Shown here: one piece after another, positions 9,070 to 18,683 of the stretch
How the letters are laid out: each line of letters begins with the position of its first letter
Numbering within the stretch: position 1 is the first letter of the stretch
Source of the DNA: Streptomyces sp. WZ-12
GTDB taxonomy: Bacteria > Actinomycetota > Actinomycetes > Streptomycetales > Streptomycetaceae
Assembly: GCF_028898845.1 (NCBI RefSeq)
Contig: NZ_CP118574.1
Coordinates: forward strand, 2,666,001 to 2,730,000
Direction: 5' to 3'
Length of the DNA: 64,000 nt
Program-made: the position numbers and the translations under genes
Notes under the pieces: generated by a model
What the model saw: only the letters and a program-made list of their open reading frames with translations
The model's database searches: none
What the model was told of the DNA's origin: nothing

Positions 9070-11625
9070 TCATGTCGTCGCCTGCGCCGGAAGATCAGGG
9101 CGGACCGGCGGAACGCCCGGGGCGGCGGGAAGCGTCAGCACCATCGTCATGCCGCCCCCCGGAGTGTCCTCCGCCGCCAACGTCCCACCGATCGCCTCCG
9201 CGAAACCACGCGCCACGGCCAGCCCGAGCCCCACCCCGGCGCCCCGCGGAGCGTCCCCGTACCGCTGGAACGGCTCGAAGATCCGGTCCTTGGCGCTGTC
9301 CGGCACCCCCGGACCCCGGTCGGCGATCCGCAGCTCCACCCGGTCGCCGAGCGCGCTGGCCGCGACCAGCACCGCCTCCCCGTCCGGGCTGTACTTCACG
9401 GCGTTCTCCACCAGATTGGCCACCGACCGCTCCAGCAGCCCCGGGTCCACCGCCACCATCGGCAGCTCCTCCGGGATGTCCAACGCGACACTGCCCTCCG
9501 GGACACCGCCCAGCGCCATCGGCACCACCTCGTCGAGGTCGATCTCCCGGATCAGCGGCGTGACCGTCCCGGTCTGCAGCCGCGACATGTCCAGCAGATT
9601 GCCCACCAGGTGATCCAGCCGGTCCGCGCCCGCCTCGATGCCCTCCAGCAGCTCCGCCTCGTCCTCCTCCGACCACGCCACATCGTCCGACCGCAACGAC
9701 GTCACCGACGCCTTGATGCTCGCCAGCGGCGTCCGCAGATCATGGCTGACCGCGGCCAGCAACGCGGTCCGTATCCGGTTGCCCTCCGCCAGCTCCTGGG
9801 CCCGCTCGGCCTCTCCCACCAGCCGCTGCCGGTCCAGGACGACGGCGGCCTGCGCGGCGAACGCGGCCAGCACCCGGCGGTCCTCCGCCGGCAGCACCCG
9901 GCCGGTCAGCGCCAGCGCCATGTGGTCCCCCACCGGCATGTCCACGTCCGCGTCCTCGGGGCGCCGCAGCGGGGGCACGCTCTCGTCGCCGCCGGCCCGG
10001 CCCGCGCACGTCCACGGATCGACGTCGCTGCGCCGCTCCAGCAGCGCCACGGTGTCCATCCCGAACGTCTCCCGCACCCGCTCCAGCAGCGCGTCCAGCG
10101 TGGTCTCGCCGCGCAGCACGCTGCCCGCCAGGAACGACAGGATCTCCGACTCGGCGCGCAACCGCGCCGCCTGGTGGGTCCGCCGGGTGGCCAGATCCAC
10201 CACCGACGCCACCGACACCGCCACCGCGAAGAAGATCGCTATCGCCACGATGTTCTTCGGGTCGTTGACCGTGAGCGTGTGGGTGGGCGGCGTGAAGTAG
10301 AAGTTCAGCAGCAACGAGCCGACCGCCGCCGACGCCAGCGCCGGCAACTGCCCACCGAGCAGCGCCGCGATGACCGTCAGGAACAGGAACAGCAGCACGT
10401 CGTTGGCGAGCCCCGGCCCGTTCGAGATCTTGGTCAGCAGCAACGACAACAGCGCCGGACCGCCGACCCCGACCAGCCAGCCGGCGACGATCCTCGACCG
10501 CCCCAGCCGCGCCCCCCGCGCCACCGGCAGCCCCCGGCCCTTGGCCACCTCGTCGTGCGTCACGATGTGCACGTCGAGGTCCGGCCCGGACTCCCGGGCC
10601 ACCGTCGCCCCCACACCCGGGCCGAAGATGTACTGCCACGACTTGCGGCGGCTCGATCCGAGCACGATCTGAGTGGCGTTCACCCCCCGGGCGAACTCCA
10701 GCAACGCGCTCGGTATGTCGTCCCCGATGACGTGATGGAAGGTCCCGCCGAGGTCCTCCACCAGGGTCCGCTGGACCGCGAGTTCCTTCGGCGAGGCCGA
10801 GGTCAGCCCGTCGCTGCGGGCGATGTAGACGGCGAGCACCTCGCTGCCCGACCCCTTCGCGGCCATCCGCGCGGCCCGGCGGATCAGCGTCCGCCCCTCC
10901 GGACCGCCGGTCAGCCCGACCACGATCCGCTCCCGCGCCTGCCACGTCGAGCGGATCGAATGCTCCGCCCGGTACTGCTGGAGGTACTCGTCCACCCGGT
11001 CGGCCACCCACAGCAGCGCCAGCTCCCGCAGCGCGGTGAGGTTGCCCGGCCGGAAGTAGTTCGACAGCGCCGCGTCGACCTTGTCCGACTGGTAGATGTT
11101 GCCGTGCGCCATCCGCCGCCGGATCGCCTGCGGCGACATGTCGACCAACTCGATCTGGTCGGCCCGCCGGACGACCTCGTCCGGCACCGTCTCCCGCTGC
11201 CGCACTCCCGTTATTGACTCGACGACGTCCCCGAGCGATTCCAGGTGCTGGATGTTCACCGTCGAGATCACCGTGATCCCGGCTTCCAGCAACTCCTCGA
11301 CGTCCTGCCAGCGCTTGCCGTTGCGGGACCCGGGAACGTTGGTGTGCGCCAGCTCGTCGACCAGCGCCACGGCCGGTTTCCGCTCCAGCACCGCGTCGAC
11401 GTCCATCTCCGTGAACGTCGACCCGCGGTACTCCAGCTCCCGTCGCTGCACCTGCTCCAGGCCGTGCAGCATCACCTCGGTGCGGGGCCTGCCGTGGTGC
11501 TCGACGAACGCCACCACGACGTCCGTACCGCGCTCCACGCGCCGATGCGCCTCCGACAGCATCGCGTACGTCTTGCCGACGCCCGGTGCCGCGCCGAGAT
11601 ATATCCGTAGCTTGCCGCGTGCCAT
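9070..11625 (-). CDS. kdpD: KdpD sensor histidine kinase
   Basis: 851 residues. The N-terminal KdpD domain has a Walker A motif (GAAPGVGKT, residues about 11-19). A universal-stress-protein domain follows (about 250-360), then four closely spaced hydrophobic helices (about 390-480) and a GAF-like stretch. The kinase core has its H-box in AAVSHDLRTPLASIKASV and N/G boxes in NLVENAVKYSP and GVGLGLAVARGF. The set of domains is complete. KdpD senses potassium limitation and phosphorylates KdpE. Its start is divergent from the aac(2')-I-like gene, sharing an interval of 281 bases. Confidence 0.95.
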   Translation of the reverse strand: MARGKLRIYLGAAPGVGKTYAMLSEAHRRVERGTDVVVAFVEHHGRPRTEVMLHGLEQVQRRELEYRGSTFTEMDVDAVLERKPAVALVDELAHTNVPGSRNGKRWQDVEELLEAGITVISTVNIQHLESLGDVVESITGVRQRETVPDEVVRRADQIELVDMSPQAIRRRMAHGNIYQSDKVDAALSNYFRPGNLTALRELALLWVADRVDEYLQQYRAEHSIRSTWQARERIVVGLTGGPEGRTLIRRAARMAAKGSGSEVLAVYIARSDGLTSASPKELAVQRTLVEDLGGTFHHVIGDDIPSALLEFARGVNATQIVLGSSRRKSWQYIFGPGVGATVARESGPDLDVHIVTHDEVAKGRGLPVARGARLGRSRIVAGWLVGVGGPALLSLLLTKISNGPGLANDVLLFLFLTVIAALLGGQLPALASAAVGSLLLNFYFTPPTHTLTVNDPKNIVAIAIFFAVAVSVASVVDLATRRTHQAARLRAESEILSFLAGSVLRGETTLDALLERVRETFGMDTVALLERRSDVDPWTCAGRAGGDESVPPLRRPEDADVDMPVGDHMALALTGRVLPAEDRRVLAAFAAQAAVVLDRQRLVGEAERAQELAEGNRIRTALLAAVSHDLRTPLASIKASVTSLRSDDVAWSEEDEAELLEGIEAGADRLDHLVGNLLDMSRLQTGTVTPLIREIDLDEVVPMALGGVPEGSVALDIPEELPMVAVDPGLLERSVANLVENAVKYSPDGEAVLVAASALGDRVELRIADRGPGVPDSAKDRIFEPFQRYGDAPRGAGVGLGLAVARGFAEAIGGTLAAEDTPGGGMTMVLTLPAAPGVPPVRPDLPAQATT

Positions 11626-11906
11626 GGCCCCATTGTCTTACGTGAAGGCCGCCCCCACCGGGCTAGACCTGATGCGACCCTACCGACCGTTTCGCCGAAA
11701 AAAGCCCCAGGTAGCGGCTTCTCGCCCGGTCTTTACGCGACTCTGATACACCTTCTGAGCAGGGAGCTGATCGGGCTGCCGGGCACTCTGGTAAGGGACG
11801 CCACCGACCCTCCGGCGACCGCCTCCGGGCCGCCGAAACGGGTCGCCCGCGACCGGAATCACTGGCCGAAACAAAGCGATCGCCCCTGCCGAGACCCCCT
11901 GCCACG

Positions 11907-12506
11907 ATGCCTCCCATGACCCCCATGTCCCCCACGAGCCACCCGACCCCCGCCTCCTCCGAACACCCCACCAGCGCCGCCTCGGTGCGCGTCGTCCACA
12001 CCGCCGACCTCGACACCGCCACCCTCAACGCCGCCCGCATCCTCCTCTACGACGTCTTCGACGACATGACCGCCGAGGACTGGGAGCACGCCCTCGGCGG
12101 CCTGCACGCCCTCGTCCACGAGGACGGCGAACTGATCGGCCACGCCGCCGTCGTCCAACGCCGCCTACTGCACAACGGCCGGGCCCTGCGCTGCGGCTAC
12201 GTCGAGGGCGTCGGCGTCCGCGCGGACCACCGCGGACGCGGCCACGGCGCCGCCCTGATGAAAGCCCTGGAACGCGTGATCCGCAACGCCTACGACCTCG
12301 GCGCACTCAGCGCCGCCGCCGACGCCGCCACCTTCTACGCCGCCCGCGGCTGGCAACCCTGGCGCGGCCACTCCTGGACCCTCACCCCAACCGGCCCCCG
12401 CCGCACCGCGAACGAGGACGGCACCCTCTACGTCCTCCCGTCGTCCGTACCCCTCGCCCCCGAGGCCGACCTGACGTGCGATTGGAGGGAGGGGGACGTT
12501 TGGTAG
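11907..12506 (+). CDS. Aminoglycoside 2'-N-acetyltransferase, AAC(2')-I family
   Basis: 199 residues of GNAT fold. Segments match the mycobacterial AAC(2')-Ic pattern as I know it: DWEHALGGLHALV, a CGYVEGVGVRADHRGRGHG block with the acetyl-CoA motif, the ARGWQPWRG segment, EDGTLYVLP, and a terminal CDWREGDVW. Enzymes of this family acetylate the 2'-amino group of aminoglycosides such as gentamicin or tobramycin. Starts at 11907, 11916 and 11925 are all possible, and no clear ribosome-binding site precedes any of them; a shorter start would bring the length closer to the usual ~180 residues. It lies on the plus strand between the minus-strand kdpC and kdpD genes. Whether it confers resistance is not shown. 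Confidence 0.85.
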   Translation: MPPMTPMSPTSHPTPASSEHPTSAASVRVVHTADLDTATLNAARILLYDVFDDMTAEDWEHALGGLHALVHEDGELIGHAAVVQRRLLHNGRALRCGYVEGVGVRADHRGRGHGAALMKALERVIRNAYDLGALSAAADAATFYAARGWQPWRGHSWTLTPTGPRRTANEDGTLYVLPSSVPLAPEADLTCDWREGDVW

Positions 12507-12966
12507 GGGCGGAGGGAGGTGGGCTGGTGGTCCCACCATCACGCCCACGCCCATGCCCACGCCTCACTCCACCGTCTCCGAATCCATTCCGAATCGCCCC
12601 CAACTCCGCTCCATCTCCGCACACTTAGGGAAATCCACTACCGAACTGCTCGCCTCCTCAACACTCTTCCCTCCCGCCGCAAAAACAGTATGAGGATCCC
12701 GCGCCCGGGCCGACAACGCCTGTGGATAACTCGCAGAAGACGCAGATCGGGCCGCTTCAAGCGGAGTTGGAGGACGCGCTCCAGGGCGGGTGCCGGCACG
12801 GACCGGCACAAGCCGACGCAGGCCGCCGCTCGCTTCCGCGCCACACGCACAAAGGGGAGGCCCCGGGGAAGATCATCCCCGGGGCCTCCCCCGCATGCCG
12901 ATCGGTCGCGGCGACTGGCTACGGCAGACGCGCGCCGCGTGAGGTGCCTTGGTGGGGCACCGTTCG
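12507..12966. other. Intergenic region between the aac(2')-like gene and kdpC
   Basis: 460 bases between convergent genes. It holds a strong hairpin near kdpC (separate entry) and a TGTGGATAA word at 12721-12729. Open frames here show no convincing codon pattern or family resemblance. Nothing else seen. Confidence 0.5.
12854..12891. terminator. Terminator after kdpC
   Basis: A perfect 16-bp stem (12854-12869 with 12876-12891) with a 6-nt loop, about 75 bases beyond the kdpC stop codon. Confidence 0.75.
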
Positions 12967-13629
12967 TCACCGCTGTCCCTGTGCCAGGTCCCGGAGTGCG
13001 ATGTTGAGTTCCAGGACGTTGACCCGGGGCTCCCCCATGAATCCCAACTGGCGTCCCTGGGTGTGGTCCTGGACGAGCTGCCTCACCTTGTCGGCAGGGA
13101 GGCGGTTCTCCTTGGCGACGCGGTTGACCTGGAGGAGTGCGAACTCCGGGGAGATGTCGGGGTCGAGGCCGGAGCCGGACGAGGTCACGGCGTCGGCCGG
13201 CACCTGCGACTCGGGGACACCGTAGGTGGTGGCGACCCAGTGCTTGCGCTCCTTGATGGCCTTGACGAGGTCGGTGTTGGTGGCGCCCAGGTTGGAGGCG
13301 CCGGACACCTGGAGGTTGTACTGGGGGTTGACGCCGTTGGCCCGGTTGCTGGTGAGTCCGGCCGAGGGGCGGGGCTGGAAGTAGTGGAGGTCCGGGATCG
13401 GGTTGCCCTTCTTGTCAGTGCCCTTGTCGTAGCGCTGACCGAGGAGGCTGGAGCCGACGACCTTGCCGTGAGAGGTCACCTCGGAGCCGTTGGCCTTGTT
13501 GTTGAAGGCGGCCTGCGCCACTCCGGTGACCACCAGGGGGTAGATCACCCCGCAGACGACGGTCAGGACGAGCAGGGCGCGCAGGCCCGCGGTCAGCAAC
13601 CGTGCTGTGTTGCGTACGGAGTTGTTCAT
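12967..13629 (-). CDS. kdpC: Potassium-transporting ATPase subunit C
   Basis: 220 residues. There is one N-terminal membrane anchor (about residues 12-38), then the extracytoplasmic domain with conserved blocks GSSLLGQRY, YFQPRPSA, VTSSGSGLDPDISP and ALLQVNRVAKENRL. KdpC assists high-affinity K+ binding and ATP use by KdpB. It starts 6 bases after the kdpB stop, as the last gene of the kdpFABC operon. Length is slightly above the enteric norm of about 190. Confidence 0.95.
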   Translation of the reverse strand: MNNSVRNTARLLTAGLRALLVLTVVCGVIYPLVVTGVAQAAFNNKANGSEVTSHGKVVGSSLLGQRYDKGTDKKGNPIPDLHYFQPRPSAGLTSNRANGVNPQYNLQVSGASNLGATNTDLVKAIKERKHWVATTYGVPESQVPADAVTSSGSGLDPDISPEFALLQVNRVAKENRLPADKVRQLVQDHTQGRQLGFMGEPRVNVLELNIALRDLAQGQR

Positions 13630-13635
13630 GGCGGG

Positions 13636-15777
13636 TCACCCGATTCCGGGGATGAGGGAGATCAGCAGGTCGATGAGTTTGATGCCGATGAACGGGGCGA
13701 TGAGGCCGCCCAGTCCGTAGACCGCGAGGTTCCGGCGGAGCATCTTGTCGGCGCTGACGGGGCGGTAGCGCACGCCCTTGAGGGCGAGCGGCACGAGGGC
13801 CACGATGATCAGCGCGTTGAAGATGATCGCGGAGAGGATGGCGGAGTTGGGGCTGGACAGCCGCATGATGTTGAGGGTGCCCAGACCGGGGTAGGCCACC
13901 GCGAACATCGCGGGGATGATCGCGAAGTACTTGGCGACGTCGTTGGCGATCGAGAAGGTCGTCAACGCACCGCGGGTGATGAGGAGTTGCTTGCCGATCT
14001 CGACGATCTCGATCAGCTTGGTCGGGTTGGAGTCGAGGTCGACCATGTTGCCGGCCTCCTTCGCCGCGGAGGTACCGGTGTTCATCGCCACACCGACGTC
14101 CGCCTGCGCCAGCGCCGGGGCGTCGTTCGTCCCGTCACCGGTCATCGCGACCAGCTTCCCGCCGGCCTGTTCGCGCTTGATGAGCGCCATCTTGTCTTCG
14201 GGGGTGGCCTCGGCGAGGAAGTCGTCCACGCCGGCCTCGTCCGCGATGGCCTTGGCGGTCAGCGGGTTGTCACCCGTGATCATGACCGTCTTGATGCCCA
14301 TCTTGCGGAGCTCGACGAAGCGCTCGCGCATGCCGTCCTTGACGACGTCCTTGAGGTGGATCACACCGAGGACGCGGGGGCCGCTCTCGTCCTCCAGCGC
14401 GACCAGCAGCGGGGTACCGCCGGCCTGGGAGATCGTGTCGGCGAGCTGCCGGGCGTCCTCGGTGGCCTCGCCACCGCGCTCCTGGACCCAGGCGAGAACG
14501 GAGCCGCTGGCACCCTTGCGGATCTTGCGGCCGTCGACGTCGACGCCGGACATCCGGGTCTGCGCGGTGAACGGGATCCACTCGGCGCCCGTCAACGTGT
14601 CGGCGTTGAACTCACCCTCGCGCAGCGCGTACTTCTCCCTGGCGAGTTCGACGACGGAGCGTCCCTCGGGGGTCTCGTCGGAGAGCGAGGAGAGCTGGGC
14701 GGCGTCGGCGAGTTCCGTCTCGTCGGCGCCGGGGACGGGGACGAACTCGGCGGCGCGGCGGTTGCCGTAGGTGATGGTGCCGGTCTTGTCGAGCAGCAAT
14801 GTCGACACATCGCCAGCCGCCTCGACGGCACGTCCGGACATGGCGAGCACGTTGCGCTGCACCAGGCGGTCCATGCCGGCGATGCCGATGGCGGAGAGGA
14901 GCGCGCCGATGGTCGTCGGGATGAGGCAGACCAACAGGGCGAGCAGCACGATCATCGGCTGCTCGGCGCCGGCGTAGATGGCGAACGGCTGGAGGGTGAC
15001 GACCGCCAGCAGGAAGACGATGGTGAGGGACGCGAGAAGGATGTTCAGCGCGATCTCGTTGGGCGTCTTCTGCCGTGCCGCGCCCTCGACCAGGTTGATC
15101 ATCCGGTCGATGAAGGTCTCGCCGGGCTTCGTCGTGATCTTGATGACGATGCGGTCGGAGAGGACCTTGGTGCCGCCGGTGACGGCACAGCGGTCGCCGC
15201 CGGACTCCCGGATGACGGGCGCGGATTCGCCGGTGATGGCGGATTCGTCGACGGAGGCGACGCCTTCGACGACGTCACCGTCGCCGGGGATGATGTCGCC
15301 GGCCTCGCAGACGACGAGGTCGCCGACGCGGAGTTCGGTGCCGGGTACCTGTTCCTCGTCGGTGCCGTTGAGGCGGCGGGCGACGGTGTCGGTCTTGGCC
15401 TTGCGGAGGGTGTCGGCCTGCGCCTTGCCGCGGCCCTCGGCGACGGCCTCGGCGAGGTTGGCGAAGATGACGGTCAGCCACAGCCAGACGGCGATCGCCC
15501 AGCCGAACCAGTCGGAAGGTGACAGGCAGGCAAATATCGTGGTGAGGACGGAGCCGACCTCGACGACGAACATGACGGGCGACTTGATCATCACCCGCGG
15601 GTTCAGCTTCCGCAGGGCGTCCGGCAGGGACGTGACGAGTTGCTTGGGGTCGAAGAGACCGCCGCCCACACGGCCGTCTCCGGACTGCTGCCCGCCCGTG
15701 TCGTCCTGTTCTGGAGCACGGGTCGGTATTGCGGTGGACATGGAGCCGGGCTCCTCCGGTTTCACGGGGACGGTCAT
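13636..15777 (-). CDS. kdpB: Potassium-transporting P-type ATPase subunit B
   Basis: 713 residues from the ATG at 15777, which overlaps the kdpA stop by 4 bases; the frame is open further upstream but inside kdpA. P-type ATPase motifs are complete: TGES (actuator), the phosphorylated aspartate in LLDKTGTIT, and the hinge [21 protein letters not shown]. KdpB hydrolyses ATP to drive K+ import through KdpA. The N-terminus has an extra polar extension of about 45 residues before the first conserved block. Confidence 0.96.
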   Translation of the reverse strand: MTVPVKPEEPGSMSTAIPTRAPEQDDTGGQQSGDGRVGGGLFDPKQLVTSLPDALRKLNPRVMIKSPVMFVVEVGSVLTTIFACLSPSDWFGWAIAVWLWLTVIFANLAEAVAEGRGKAQADTLRKAKTDTVARRLNGTDEEQVPGTELRVGDLVVCEAGDIIPGDGDVVEGVASVDESAITGESAPVIRESGGDRCAVTGGTKVLSDRIVIKITTKPGETFIDRMINLVEGAARQKTPNEIALNILLASLTIVFLLAVVTLQPFAIYAGAEQPMIVLLALLVCLIPTTIGALLSAIGIAGMDRLVQRNVLAMSGRAVEAAGDVSTLLLDKTGTITYGNRRAAEFVPVPGADETELADAAQLSSLSDETPEGRSVVELAREKYALREGEFNADTLTGAEWIPFTAQTRMSGVDVDGRKIRKGASGSVLAWVQERGGEATEDARQLADTISQAGGTPLLVALEDESGPRVLGVIHLKDVVKDGMRERFVELRKMGIKTVMITGDNPLTAKAIADEAGVDDFLAEATPEDKMALIKREQAGGKLVAMTGDGTNDAPALAQADVGVAMNTGTSAAKEAGNMVDLDSNPTKLIEIVEIGKQLLITRGALTTFSIANDVAKYFAIIPAMFAVAYPGLGTLNIMRLSSPNSAILSAIIFNALIIVALVPLALKGVRYRPVSADKMLRRNLAVYGLGGLIAPFIGIKLIDLLISLIPGIG

Positions 15778-17480
15778 GACAGGCCCTCCGCCAGCGGCCC
15801 GAGGGCGAGTGCCGGGAAGTAGGTCAGACCGGTGATGATCAGGATCGTGCCGACGAGCAGCCCGGCGAAGAGCGGCTTCTCGGTACGGAGGGTGCCCGCG
15901 GTCTCGGGGACCGGCTGCTGCTCGGCGAGCGAACCGGCGAGGGCGAGCACGAACACCATCGGGAGGAAGCGACCGAGCAGCATGGCCAGGCCGATCGTGG
16001 TGTTGTACCAGGGGGTGTTGGCGTTCAGTCCGGCGAAGGCGGAGCCGTTGTTGTTGGCGCCGGAGGTGTAGGCGTAGAGGACTTCGGAGAAGCCGTGGGG
16101 CCCTGCGCCCAGTGCCTTGGTGTTGAGCATCGAGCCGACGGCATCGGGAAGCACCATGGACGCGGCGGTGAAGCCGAGGACCAGGGTGGGGGTGATGAGG
16201 ATGTAGCACGCGGCGAGCTTGATCTCGCGGGTGCCGATCTTCTTGCCGAGGTACTCGGGGGTGCGGCCGACCATGAGGCCGGCGATGAAGACGGCGATCA
16301 CGGCCATGACGAGCATGCCGTAGAGGCCGGATCCCACGCCGCCGGGGGCGATTTCACCGAGCATCATGCCGAGCAGTTGGATGCCGCCGCCGAAGGCCGT
16401 GAAGGAGTCGTGGAAGGCGTCGACGGCTCCGGTCGAGGTGAGGGTGGTGGCGACGGAGAAGATGGCGGAGGAGCCGACTCCGAAGCGGTTCTCCTTGCCC
16501 TCCATCGCGGCGCCGGCCGCCTGCAACGCGGGCCCGCCGTGGGCGAACTCGCTCCACATCATCAGCGCGGTGAAGCCGAGCCAGATGACGCCCATGGTGG
16601 CGAGGATGGCGTAGCCCTGCTTCACGTTCCCGACCAGCTTGCCGAAGGTGCGGGTGAGCGAGAAGGGGATGACGAGGATCAGGAAGATCTCGAAGAGGTT
16701 GGTGAAGGCGTTGGGGTTCTCGAACGGGTGGGCGGAGTTGGCGTTGAAGTAGCCGCCCCCGTTGGTGCCGAGTTCCTTGATGACTTCCTGGGAGGCGACC
16801 GCGCCACCGTTGGTCTGCTGGGCGCCGCCCATGAATTGGCCGACCTCGTGGATGCCGGCGAAATTCTGGATGGCACCGCAGGCGACGAGGATGACCGCGC
16901 CGACGACGGCGAGGGGGATCAGGACGCGGATTGTGCCGCGTACCAAGTCGGCCCAGAAGTTGCCCAGTTCACCGGTGCGGGAGCGGGCGAAACCGCGGAC
17001 CAGGGCGATGGCGACGGCCATGCCGGTGGCGGCGGAGACGAAGTTCTGGACGGCGAGCCCGAGGGTCTGGACGACGTGACCCATGGACTGTTCACCGCTG
17101 TACGACTGCCAGTTGGTGTTGGCGACGAACGAAGCGGCGGTGTTGAAAGCCTGGTCGGGACTGATGGAGGCGAATCCGAGGGAGAGCGGCAGTCCCCCCT
17201 GGATCCGCTGGATCAGGTACAGGAAGAGCATCCCGGCCAGGGAGAAGGCGAGGACGCCACGGAGGTACGCGGGCCAGCGCATCTGCGTGTCCGCGTTGGC
17301 GCCTATGCAACGGTAGATGACCTTCTCCACGCGCAGATGGCGCGGGGAACTGTAGGCGGCGGCCATGTAGTCGCCGAGGGGGCGGTACACCAGGGCGAGC
17401 GCTGCGATGAGCGCCGTCAACTGGAGCACGCCGGCGAGAGCGGGGCTCATCTGGCCCGCTGCGGTTGCAGCTGTCGACAC
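15774..17480 (-). CDS. kdpA: Potassium-transporting ATPase subunit A
   Basis: 568 residues from a GTG at 17480, only 1 base after the kdpF stop, with a GGAGAGG ribosome-binding site inside the end of kdpF. It is a ten-helix protein of the superfamily of K+ transporters. Conserved filter-like segments are visible ([52 protein letters not shown]). This subunit binds and conducts K+. Length is near the usual ~557. Confidence 0.96.
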   Translation of the reverse strand: MSTAATAAGQMSPALAGVLQLTALIAALALVYRPLGDYMAAAYSSPRHLRVEKVIYRCIGANADTQMRWPAYLRGVLAFSLAGMLFLYLIQRIQGGLPLSLGFASISPDQAFNTAASFVANTNWQSYSGEQSMGHVVQTLGLAVQNFVSAATGMAVAIALVRGFARSRTGELGNFWADLVRGTIRVLIPLAVVGAVILVACGAIQNFAGIHEVGQFMGGAQQTNGGAVASQEVIKELGTNGGGYFNANSAHPFENPNAFTNLFEIFLILVIPFSLTRTFGKLVGNVKQGYAILATMGVIWLGFTALMMWSEFAHGGPALQAAGAAMEGKENRFGVGSSAIFSVATTLTSTGAVDAFHDSFTAFGGGIQLLGMMLGEIAPGGVGSGLYGMLVMAVIAVFIAGLMVGRTPEYLGKKIGTREIKLAACYILITPTLVLGFTAASMVLPDAVGSMLNTKALGAGPHGFSEVLYAYTSGANNNGSAFAGLNANTPWYNTTIGLAMLLGRFLPMVFVLALAGSLAEQQPVPETAGTLRTEKPLFAGLLVGTILIITGLTYFPALALGPLAEGLS

Positions 17481-17481
17481 C

Positions 17482-17571
17482 TCAGAACCTCTCCGGGAAA
17501 ACGAGGGCGAGGACCAGGTACCCGAGGAGGGCGACGGCCACGATGAGGCCGACGATGTTCTCGATGGTCAC
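17482..17571 (-). CDS. kdpF: KdpF small membrane subunit
   Basis: 29 codons from a GTG start at 17571. The product is a single hydrophobic helix ([19 protein letters not shown]) ending PERF, the usual form of KdpF, the peptide that stabilises the Kdp complex. Its start codon overlaps the stop of the preceding 27-codon ORF (GTGA), and kdpA begins 1 base after its own stop codon. Confidence 0.88.
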   Translation of the reverse strand: MTIENIVGLIVAVALLGYLVLALVFPERF

Positions 17572-17651
17572 AGCTTCGCCACCCCCTTGGCGACGAGAGC
17601 CACCACTGCGAAGACAGCGAGGGTGGCGACGACGAAGGCCACGTCGGCCAT
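17568..17651 (-). CDS. 27-residue membrane peptide, first ORF of the kdp operon
   Basis: ATG at 17651 preceded by AGGAG at good spacing, 27 codons, stop overlapping the kdpF start (GTGA). The product is one hydrophobic helix (VAFVVATLAVFAVVALVAKG) flanked by Asp near the N-terminus and lysines at the C-terminus, so it probably sits in the membrane. It is about the size of KdpF and may be a second KdpF-like accessory peptide or a leader whose translation couples the operon. I do not know a named family for it. Confidence 0.7.
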   Translation of the reverse strand: MADVAFVVATLAVFAVVALVAKGVAKL

Positions 17652-17723
17652 CGTGTGCTCCTAGATGGGCAGACGGAATTGGACCCCTAGAGCAAACCGC
17701 CGTTCTTCCGCCACTTGAGCCCT

Positions 17724-17773
17724 GTTGACGCCTCCCTTACGGCCATTAGCGTTCCGTTGACGGTTTTCTTACG
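17724..17773. promoter_or_regulatory. Direct repeat GTTGACG-N5-CTTACG x2 upstream of the kdp operon
   Basis: Plus-strand GTTGACG-N5-CTTACG occurs at 17724-17741 and again at 17756-17773, exactly 32 bp (about three helical turns) apart, all 13 fixed bases identical. It lies 73-122 bases upstream of the first kdp ORF. OmpR-family regulators bind direct repeats, so a KdpE operator is the likely reading; this is inference. Confidence 0.55.
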
Positions 17774-17799
17774 CAGCCTGATCTGACCTGCACAAACAA

Positions 17800-17837
17800 G
17801 AAGGGGCCGTACCCCCTTACGGGAGTACGGCCCCTTC
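17800..17837 (-). terminator. Terminator after the DUF3710 gene
   Basis: A 13-bp perfect stem (17800-17812 with 17825-17837) and a 12-nt loop, downstream of the minus-strand gene ending at 17921 and upstream of the kdp regulatory region. Confidence 0.7.
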
Positions 17838-17920
17838 CAACCGTCATGTTTGAGCCGTTGCCGGGGCGTTGGTGCAGCGTAATCGCGGTGTCGTAGTACC
17901 CCGGCCGCGCCGACGGCGGG

Positions 17921-18682
17921 TCAGCGGATCTCGGTGATCTCCGGCCCGCGCTCCAGGCGCTCCACGCCGCCGCCGAAGCGCGACCCCTCGGCCTGCTCCT
18001 GCTGGACCCCGTCCGGCACCATCTGGGCGTCGTCCGGCAGCTTGAGGACGATCGGGTCGCGGGGCGCCATCGGGGCCTCGCCGCGCACGACGACGGTGTC
18101 CCGGAAGATGTGCTCCAACACCCCGGCGGCCTGCGGCTGCACCGCACCCTGCCCGGAGATCACACCGCGCAGGAACCAGCGCGGACCGTCCACGCCGACG
18201 AAGCGCACGACCTGCACGCCGTTGGCCCCGTCCGGCAGTTGCACCGGCACCTGGGCGCGCAGCTCCCAGCCGAGCGGACCCTCGACCTCGTCGATGACGC
18301 CGCCCTGCTGCGTGATGCCGGAGGCGATCTCCTCGCGGACCTCGCCCCAGATGCCCTCGCTCCTCGGGGCGGCGAACGCCTGCAACTGCACGGCGCTGTC
18401 CTGGAGGACGATCGTCGCGGCCACGATCGCGTCGCCGGCGACCTCGACCCGCAGCTCCATGCCCTCGACGCCGGGGACGTGCAGGCCGCCGAGGTCCACC
18501 CGACCCTCGCCGGGCTCCTTGACCTCCGACACGTCCCAGGGGCCGTCGGGGCGCGGCGCGGGCGGAAGGTTGAGCCGCGCTTGCGTCGCGTCGTCGTTCT
18601 CGCCGTCCGTCGTCTCTTCGGCGAGCGCCGTGTCCTCGGCGGGCTCTACAGGAGCCTCGTTCTTCTTGCGACGTCCGAACAC
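17921..18682 (-). CDS. DUF3710 domain-containing protein
   Basis: 253 residues from a GTG at 18682, which gives the usual VFGRRKK start; a longer open frame upstream reads as dut sequence in another frame. An acidic linker (about 12-50) precedes the conserved domain, which includes VDLGGLHVPGVEGMELRVE and AFAAPRSEGIWGEVREEI. Function unknown. It follows dut by 1 base; from memory the same order occurs in mycobacteria, so it is probably co-transcribed with dut. Confidence 0.85.
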   Translation of the reverse strand: MFGRRKKNEAPVEPAEDTALAEETTDGENDDATQARLNLPPAPRPDGPWDVSEVKEPGEGRVDLGGLHVPGVEGMELRVEVAGDAIVAATIVLQDSAVQLQAFAAPRSEGIWGEVREEIASGITQQGGVIDEVEGPLGWELRAQVPVQLPDGANGVQVVRFVGVDGPRWFLRGVISGQGAVQPQAAGVLEHIFRDTVVVRGEAPMAPRDPIVLKLPDDAQMVPDGVQQEQAEGSRFGGGVERLERGPEITEIR

Positions 18683-18683
18683 G

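Noticed and set aside
12949..15522. Plus-strand open frame of 857 codons
   Set aside because: Antisense shadow of kdpC and kdpB, which have complete family motifs.
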